DNA of 64,000 nt from contig NZ_WXEW01000014.1 in assembly GCF_009901565.1 (NCBI RefSeq), positions 1 through 64,000 of the forward strand, written 5' to 3'. Below are positions 58,549 to 64,000 of the stretch, one piece after another. The translations under genes were made by a program, and so were the position numbers. How positions within the stretch are numbered: the stretch's first letter is position 1; each line of letters starts with the position of its first letter. Source of the DNA: Herbidospora solisilvae (lineage in GTDB: Bacteria; Actinomycetota; Actinomycetes; Streptosporangiales; Streptosporangiaceae). A model generated the notes under the pieces. That model did not search any database. It saw nothing but the letters and a program-made list of their open reading frames with translations, and was not told the origin of the DNA.

Positions 58549-61500
58549 CTACGCGTCCCCCGACGACAGCGTGCTGCGCCAGATGGTGATGTTGTCGGTC
58601 CTGCTCGTCGTCGAACGCCCCACCGCGATGACCCGCTGGCCCGAGATCGTCACCGCCTCCAGCCACTGCGCGCCCGCCCCGCCGAGCCCGTCTTCCACGA
58701 GCCCGTGCCGGACCCACACCAGCCCGTCCTCCGACGCCCACACCGAGCTGTCCACCTCACTGCCGGTCCCGTGGGCGCCCACGGCGACGATGCCGCGCTC
58801 GCTCGCCGTCAGGTCGAGCACCACGGCCGGGGCCTCGGCGGGCAACCAGGCGAACTCCCAGCTTTCGCCGCCGTCGCCGCTCACCGCCGAGAACGGCCGG
58901 GTGCCGTCGTCGGTCAGGGCGGTCCCGGTGGCGATCAGCTTTCCGTCGCGGACGACGATGTGGCGCAGCCCCGCCGACTGGGCGTCGTCGGGCAGCACCC
59001 GGTTCCTGGCCTCCCACTTCAGCCCGTCGGCGGAGACCCAGACGACCCCGTTCTCGCGTTCGGAGCGGCCGGTCCCGCCGATGGCCACGAAGCCGTCGCC
59101 GGTCGCGGCCACGTCGTGGATGCGCACCTCGGCCGCCCCCGCGGGCAGGTCGCCCACGCGGGTGAACTTCTTCAGGTCGCCGGTGAACCAGAGCGCGGGG
59201 CCGATCCCGGCGCCGGTCTGGTCCTCTCCGGCCAGCACGTAGCCCTTGGGCCCGGCGGCGACCGTCTGGGGCGCCAGGTAGTAGTGGCCCTCGGGCGCGG
59301 ACATCTCCGGCCCCGGCCGCCAGCCCTTGCCGTCGGACGACACCACCAGCAGCGGCTTGGTCACCAGCAGGTCGGCCATCGTGCTGCCGACGGCGAGCCA
59401 GCCCTTGGGGCCGTAGGCGACGTCCGAGAGCGCCTGCCGGCCGGACCCGCCGAGCCACTGGGAGTTGATCGCCTTCCAGTTCGCGCCGTTGTTCCCGCTG
59501 GTCCAGATGCCCGCGTCGCCGTTGGCCGAGCCCACCGCGACGAACGCGCCCCCGGCCGCCAGCACGCCCGAGGTGTTGCGCGCCAGCCGGTTCAGGCCGG
59601 GCACGCTCTCCAGCGGCACGGCCCGCGCGGCCTTGCCCTTCTCGGCCGTCATCAGGACGGGCAGGTTCTCCACGTCTCCCGCGCCGCGTTTGTCGCCACC
59701 GGCGACCAGGCGTCCGCTGTCGGTGATGGTCAGCCCGCGCAGCGTTCCGGGGATGAGGCCGAGGTCGGCCCGTTTCCGCCAGTCGCGGCCGTCGTCGCTA
59801 GTGAAGAGGGCGTACTCCTCCCACGCCGACTCCACGACGGCGGCCAGGCCCGCGCCCGAGGCGGACAACCCGCGCACGCCGCTCCCGGCCGGGCTCAGGG
59901 GCCCGATGGTCCCGCACGCGGTCCAGTTCTGGCCTTCGGGCGAGCAGTGCACCCGTACACCCGGACCCGGGAAACGCTGCCCCGTCGGCACCAGCACGAA
60001 GCCGTCGGCCGAGGCCGCCAGCGCACCGGTCTCGGGCCTGATGTCGGGCAGCGCCGTCGCCGTACGCAGCCACGATCGCCCCCCGTCGTCGGAACGCAGG
60101 ATCACCGTGGCGGTGCCCGAACCGGGCTCGGCCAGGGCGACGACCTTGTCTCCCTTGGCCACGACCGCCTTGACGGTGCGGATCATGTCGGGAGTGCCGA
60201 TCCTGGGGGTCTCCACCCGCGTCCACGCCTGCCCGTCGGCGGAGGTCCAGGCGACCGCGCCCGGCGTGCCGTCGCGCTGGACGGTGCTGCCGACGGCGAC
60301 GAAGCCGGTGGCGGTCCGGGCCAGATCGGTCACCCGGTCGGATTCGAGGAACATCCCCAGCCTGGCCGGGTCGACCGCCGCCCACGACTGGCCGTCGGCC
60401 GACGTCCACATGCCCCGGCCCTCGGGCCCGGCGGGGTCGGTGCTGACGGCGAGCCACTTGCCGCCGCTGCCGACCACGCGGCCGGGCGATCCCGGCGCGG
60501 CCTCGTAGCCGGGCGGCCCGTTGACCTCGCCGAGCGTCCAGTCCTTGCCGTCGTTGACGGAGACGATGAACAGGGGCCGCGCGATGGCGCTGGTGGTGTC
60601 GGTGCCGACCGCCACGATCGTCGACCCCGATGAGGCGACCGAGGTCAGCACCTGCCGCGACCCGTTGCCGGGCAACCCCGGGGCCTGGAACGCCGAGTCG
60701 CCCGACTGCCCGTCGCCGACCGCGAGCCGGATGCCCGACGTGGCCGGGGCCGTCGCCCACCGCACCACGAACAGCCCGAACGCCGCGGCCGTGATGACCG
60801 CCACGATGACCAGCAGCGGCAACCCGATCCTCGGCCGCCGCCGCTGCGCCCGCACCCCGCGCCGCCCGTGCTTGCCGCCACGGGGAGGCCCCAGCGTGGC
60901 CAGCACGTCAGGCCGCAACGGCCGCCCCCCGGGTGGCTTCCCGATCCGCTCGGGCGGCGCCTTCCGAACAGCCGGCACCACCGCCGGCACGTCCTTCTCC
61001 CGCCGCCCCGGCCCGAACTCGGGCTCCGGCACGAACTCGGGTTCGGCCGCGATGGCCGGCCGGACCCGGATGCCGTGCTCACGGGGCGGTCCGGAGGCGA
61101 CGAGTTTGTCGGGATAGTCCGTACGCGCGGGCCGGTCGTCGTCATCGGGCCGCTGCGGAGTCGAGTAGGGCCGATGATGCCGGGGCGGAAAGTCGGAGGG
61201 CCGGCTCTGCCGCAGGCCGGGGTCGGGCGGGTAGATGCCCTCGGGCGTGGCGTCTTCGGCGCGGATGGCGGGGTCGACGGGATACATGGGCTCGACACCG
61301 GGCGGCAGTCCCCCCTCCCGGACGGCCGACCGTGCCACATCACCGAAAGGCCCCGCGTCATCCGGTGACCGGCCGAGATCACCACTCGCCGAGACCGCGC
61401 CTAACGATCGACCGGCCTCGGCATAGGGATCAGCACCTCGCGATCGACCTGCTTCGCCAGGAGAATCGGCACCCCGCAATCGATCGGTCTCGCCATAAGG

Positions 61501-61980
61501 ATCAGTCCCTCGGGATCCGCCCAGCCCTTCGACCGGTGCTACCTCTCGCGGTCGTGCGGGCCCGCCCAACGGGTCTGACGCCTCCGGCTCAGTGAGATCG
61601 CCCTCGCCGGAAGGTGGCGGCGGCTGGGGTAACGGGGATTTGCCGAGTGGCCAGATCACCTGGTCCTGGGGTTCGCCCGGGCGCGGGCCGATCGGGCCGT
61701 GGCGGCGTTCGCCCAGGGCCTCGAACGGTAACGAGCCGATCGCGCGCCGGGGCTGGGTCGTCTCCAGGTCGCCCGGCCGGGGCTCGGGCTCGTCGGCGTC
61801 GTAGGGGCGGCGGCCTCGTACCGGAGGATCTTCGGGAGTCGGCGCGGCGAAGGGCGGCAGAGCCCAGGGTGAGGTGCGCGGGCGGGGACTCTCCTCAGGG
61901 GTCGTGGCAGGGCCCGGTGGCGAGTGATGGAGCTTCGGGGGCACATCCGGCTGCTCCTCGTCTTCGGGGGGCACGGCCAC
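58549..61980 (-). CDS. Large one-TM protein with extracytoplasmic sialidase-like beta-propeller
   Basis: The 1143-aa protein has a Pro/Glu/Arg-rich disordered cytoplasmic half (1-383) and one membrane helix (about 384-407). A long extracytoplasmic region follows with repeated SxDGxxW, TxDxGRSW and WTSADGQxW motifs, typical of BNR/sialidase-like or YCF48-like propellers. The disordered part has five related 12-14-residue repeats at 154-217 (for example LRGADSPGEAGR and SRGADPYAEAGR). No sialidase active site is evident. Start at 61980 or 61974; GGAGG is upstream. It could be a cell-surface sensor or scaffold. Confidence 0.85.
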   Translation of the reverse strand: MAVPPEDEEQPDVPPKLHHSPPGPATTPEESPRPRTSPWALPPFAAPTPEDPPVRGRRPYDADEPEPRPGDLETTQPRRAIGSLPFEALGERRHGPIGPRPGEPQDQVIWPLGKSPLPQPPPPSGEGDLTEPEASDPLGGPARPREVAPVEGLGGSRGTDPYGETDRLRGADSPGEAGRSRGADPYAEAGRSLGAVSASGDLGRSPDDAGPFGDVARSAVREGGLPPGVEPMYPVDPAIRAEDATPEGIYPPDPGLRQSRPSDFPPRHHRPYSTPQRPDDDDRPARTDYPDKLVASGPPREHGIRVRPAIAAEPEFVPEPEFGPGRREKDVPAVVPAVRKAPPERIGKPPGGRPLRPDVLATLGPPRGGKHGRRGVRAQRRRPRIGLPLLVIVAVITAAAFGLFVVRWATAPATSGIRLAVGDGQSGDSAFQAPGLPGNGSRQVLTSVASSGSTIVAVGTDTTSAIARPLFIVSVNDGKDWTLGEVNGPPGYEAAPGSPGRVVGSGGKWLAVSTDPAGPEGRGMWTSADGQSWAAVDPARLGMFLESDRVTDLARTATGFVAVGSTVQRDGTPGAVAWTSADGQAWTRVETPRIGTPDMIRTVKAVVAKGDKVVALAEPGSGTATVILRSDDGGRSWLRTATALPDIRPETGALAASADGFVLVPTGQRFPGPGVRVHCSPEGQNWTACGTIGPLSPAGSGVRGLSASGAGLAAVVESAWEEYALFTSDDGRDWRKRADLGLIPGTLRGLTITDSGRLVAGGDKRGAGDVENLPVLMTAEKGKAARAVPLESVPGLNRLARNTSGVLAAGGAFVAVGSANGDAGIWTSGNNGANWKAINSQWLGGSGRQALSDVAYGPKGWLAVGSTMADLLVTKPLLVVSSDGKGWRPGPEMSAPEGHYYLAPQTVAAGPKGYVLAGEDQTGAGIGPALWFTGDLKKFTRVGDLPAGAAEVRIHDVAATGDGFVAIGGTGRSERENGVVWVSADGLKWEARNRVLPDDAQSAGLRHIVVRDGKLIATGTALTDDGTRPFSAVSGDGGESWEFAWLPAEAPAVVLDLTASERGIVAVGAHGTGSEVDSSVWASEDGLVWVRHGLVEDGLGGAGAQWLEAVTISGQRVIAVGRSTTSRTDNITIWRSTLSSGDA

Positions 61981-62079
61981 TTACCTCCTCTATCAGGACC
62001 GTTCCACATATGTCTGGGAGGGACGCAATCCCTCTGATACCCCTCCCGCAACCCACGATCACCTCCTCTCTAGTGAGAT

Positions 62080-63006
62080 TTATCCGCCCTCCACTGAAAT
62101 TCCCGACTTACGAGCAAGAACCACGACACCAACCCCAAAAACGCCAAATTGCACGATCGTTCCCACCAGGGTCTGCCAGGGCAGCGATCCCTGCGCCAGC
62201 GCCGAGCCGAGCTCCCCCGCCACCGCCGCGATCCCGAACGCTCCGATGTTGTTGACCGCGTGCAGCGCGATGGCCGCCTCCAGCCCGCCGGTGCGTACCG
62301 AGACCCATCCCATCAGCACGCCGAACCCGAACGTATAGGCGATCCCGAAGTCGGTGTAGCCGTGGAAGGCCGCGAAGACGCCCGACGAAATCAGGATCCC
62401 CCACCAGGGATTGCGCAAATAGGCGCCGAAAGCCTGAACCACCCAGCCCCGGAACGCGTACTCCTCTGCAGCCGCCTGCACGGGCACGAGGAGAAGGATC
62501 ATCACCAGCGGCACGAGCACTTCCGACCAGCCCGCCCAGCCGTATCCCGGAGAGACGCCCGTCGCCAGCAGGGTCAGGGCCTGGGCCGCCTCCCCCAGCA
62601 CCACCGCGAGGATCGCCAATGGAACGCACCGCAGGAGCCACCCCCACCGCAGCCGCCCCGCGACCGAGGAAAGGGTGCCGGGCGGGCGACGCTGCACCAG
62701 CCAGGCCGCCCCCAGCACGAGCGGGGTCATGATCGCGATCGCCACGAGCTGGAAGGCGAGGTCGAGCACGGGGTCTTCGAACAGGGCCCGGCCCGGGGTC
62801 GTCGCCGTCGGCTGACGCGTGACCACGGCCACGAGCACCGCGACCAGGCCCAGCGCCGCCGTCAGGGCGACGTAGACGACCACGATCAACACGGTCCCGA
62901 GCGGCGGCCGCCACCAGCGGTGCGCCGGGGTGCGCGCGAGCTGGTCGTACCGCGAACCCGGAGGCGGCGGGACGATCCACGACGTGAGCGATGGCTGCTG
63001 GATCAC
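62080..63006 (-). CDS. CPBP family intramembrane metalloprotease
   Basis: The 308-aa multi-helix protein carries the CPBP/Abi motifs EEYAFRG, FHGYTD and HAVNN, which form the glutamate/histidine metal site of CAAX-type intramembrane proteases. A short Pro-rich cytoplasmic N-terminus precedes about seven or eight helices. The substrate is unknown. GTG at 63006 is the start. It follows no operon partner closely; the beta-propeller gene lies 99 bp downstream on the same strand. Confidence 0.92.
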   Translation of the reverse strand: MIQQPSLTSWIVPPPPGSRYDQLARTPAHRWWRPPLGTVLIVVVYVALTAALGLVAVLVAVVTRQPTATTPGRALFEDPVLDLAFQLVAIAIMTPLVLGAAWLVQRRPPGTLSSVAGRLRWGWLLRCVPLAILAVVLGEAAQALTLLATGVSPGYGWAGWSEVLVPLVMILLLVPVQAAAEEYAFRGWVVQAFGAYLRNPWWGILISSGVFAAFHGYTDFGIAYTFGFGVLMGWVSVRTGGLEAAIALHAVNNIGAFGIAAVAGELGSALAQGSLPWQTLVGTIVQFGVFGVGVVVLARKSGISVEGG

Positions 63007-63107
63007 GGTCCCATTGTCATCACAGACGAGTGCGCATTAGTCCACAGACAGACGCGGCCCGCCGCGATTCACTCTGGGGCAGGAAACAAACCCAGGAGAG
63101 ACGGAAC

Positions 63108-63827
63108 ATGAGCCGGCTAGGACCCATTTACACATTGGCCGTCGGAGTGGTGATGACCGCGGGCCTGACGGTGGCCAGCGCGACCGCCTCGCCCCAGATC
63201 CAGGAGACCTCGGCCGTGCCCGCGGCGGCAGGGGCCGACCCGCTGGCCACGCCCGAGGCGACCGACGAGGCCACCCCCGACGCGACCCAGGAACCCGAAG
63301 AGGTGGCCGCCCCCGAACCGGAGGAGGACCCGACCCCGAAGAAGGCCGACTACGCGGGCGTCGTCGACCAGAACGGCGGCCTGATCGCCATCTCGATCAG
63401 GAACGGCAAGGTCGTCGGCTACTTCTGCGACGGCAAGATCGAGGCGTGGCTGAAGGGCACCGCCGCGGACAACACGCTCACCCTCGAAGGCAAGGACACC
63501 CTGGTCACCGCAGCGCTGCGCGGCGGCAAGGCGCAGGGCCGCATCGAGTACAAGAACAAGAGCTGGCGCTTCTCCGCCGCCACCGTGAAGAAGCCCTCGG
63601 GCCTCTACCGCGCCACCGCCCAGGTCCGCGGCGCCCGCGTCGTCGGCGGCTGGATCAAGCTCCCCAACGGCCAGTCGGTCGGCCGCATCATGCTCGGCGA
63701 GAACTCCGGCGAGGCCGCGGCGGCCTTCGACGGCGGCGTCCAGGAGTGGTACGGCATCCCGCTCACCCCCCAGGACCCCGACCAGTTCATCGACTCCTTC
63801 CTGGCCCCCGCCGCCCCGGCCTCCTGA
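63108..63827 (+). CDS. Secreted protein with acidic Pro/Thr/Glu linker
   Basis: The 239-aa protein has a signal peptide (ending ATAS), an acidic disordered linker (about 35-85, with EATDEATPDATQEPEE) and a small beta-rich domain (YAGVVDQNGGLIAISIRNGK, then repeated short strand-turn units). No known family is recognised. ATG at 63108 has CAGGAGAGA upstream. It is divergent from the CPBP gene. The next gene starts 33 nt later and may be co-transcribed. Confidence 0.75.
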   Translation: MSRLGPIYTLAVGVVMTAGLTVASATASPQIQETSAVPAAAGADPLATPEATDEATPDATQEPEEVAAPEPEEDPTPKKADYAGVVDQNGGLIAISIRNGKVVGYFCDGKIEAWLKGTAADNTLTLEGKDTLVTAALRGGKAQGRIEYKNKSWRFSAATVKKPSGLYRATAQVRGARVVGGWIKLPNGQSVGRIMLGENSGEAAAAFDGGVQEWYGIPLTPQDPDQFIDSFLAPAAPAS

Positions 63828-63860
63828 ACCCCGCCGCCCCCGAACGCTTGAGAGCCTGAG

Positions 63861-64000
63861 ATGTCCCACACCCAAGTCGCCCCGCAGCACCGCGGCGCCG
63901 TCGCCCTCCTCGTCATCCCCGTGCTCGCCGGCGGGCTGGTCGCCGCCGCCCTCGGCGTGTACGGCGAACTGCACCCCCCGACCGGTTTCGCCTTCGGCCT
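63861..64000 (+). CDS. Membrane protein, 5' end only (DUF6529-like)
   Basis: Only the first 46 codons lie in the window. They encode a polar start (MSHTQVAPQHRG), a hydrophobic helix (ALLVIPVLAGGLVAAALGVY) and GELHPPTGFAFG. The pattern of a helix followed by a PTG segment resembles the actinobacterial DUF6529 membrane family, with low certainty. The frame is open to the window end. It follows the secreted-protein gene by 33 nt. Confidence 0.6.
   Translation, partial: MSHTQVAPQHRGAVALLVIPVLAGGLVAAALGVYGELHPPTGFAFG

Noticed and set aside
1-64000. CRISPR arrays, insertion sequences, prophage genes or attachment sites
   Set aside because: I looked for regular repeats, transposase motifs and integrase genes and saw none.

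Overview
The window is a GC-rich, densely packed actinomycete chromosome segment. Codon bias toward G/C in third positions, many GTG and TTG starts, stop-start overlaps (ATGA, GTGA, GTGCTGA), a WhiB protein, mycoredoxin, MoeZ, Ku and AdnAB all point to Actinobacteria. Protein styles such as the actinobacterial Zn-ribbon protein at 57484-58113 suggest Streptosporangiales or a relative. The species cannot be read from the sequence. From general knowledge, the gene order UPF0182 / PDZ-Lon / DUF2342 / ABC1 kinase / whiB7 / uvrD2 / mrx1 / nudC / adnB / adnA / alkyltransferase-like / moeZ / TetR / DUF3107 / ferritin-like / rhlE resembles the Mycobacterium tuberculosis Rv3193c-Rv3211 neighbourhood, so most of the window is an ancient core locus with lineage-specific insertions.

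Layout: 1-173 is the leader and promoter of an rRNA operon reading out of the window to the left. 1845-2079 holds two initiator tRNA genes. 2136-7805 is a minus-strand run (UPF0182 membrane protein, PDZ-Lon protease, MoaE, NAD-epimerase). 7888-10749 is a plus-strand run (DUF2342, Nudix, membrane-anchored phosphoesterase). 10721-12727 is a minus-strand operon (zinc peptidase, nucleotidyltransferase-like protein, AraC, VOC). 13208-15666 is a TOMM-type E1-like protein coupled to an ABC1 kinase. 16436-20315 carries whiB7 with a classical uORF/attenuator leader, acyl-CoA thioesterase and UvrD2. 20465-23785 has a secreted esterase, mycoredoxin with a SigR-type promoter, a crcB-DUF190-crcB fluoride cassette and NudC.

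The main accessory insertion is 23843-29103: an iron-box-controlled, four-gene, translationally coupled NRPS-independent siderophore (NIS) operon containing an ATP-grasp ligase, two IucA/IucC synthetases and a PLP decarboxylase. It sits between nudC and adnB. No exporter or uptake gene is visible.

The right half has AdnAB, a GH20 lipoprotein, a CDP-glycerol polymerase-like protein, an alkyltransferase-like protein, a duplicated membrane-protein + S8-peptidase module in which one peptidase has lost its whole triad, MoeZ, two small secreted proteins sharing an upstream motif, Ku with split LigD-type ligase and polymerase genes, TetR, DUF3107, a ferritin-like protein, a RhlE-type helicase, a RecB-like nuclease with a degenerate MBL protein, a 1143-residue one-TM beta-propeller-like protein, a CPBP protease and two secreted or membrane proteins, the last cut by the window end. 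DNA repair is unusually concentrated here (UvrD2, AdnAB, ATL, Ku/LigD, RecB-like nuclease).

The strongest leads are the NIS operon, the pseudoprotease module, the orphan TOMM-type E1 and the whiB7 leader.
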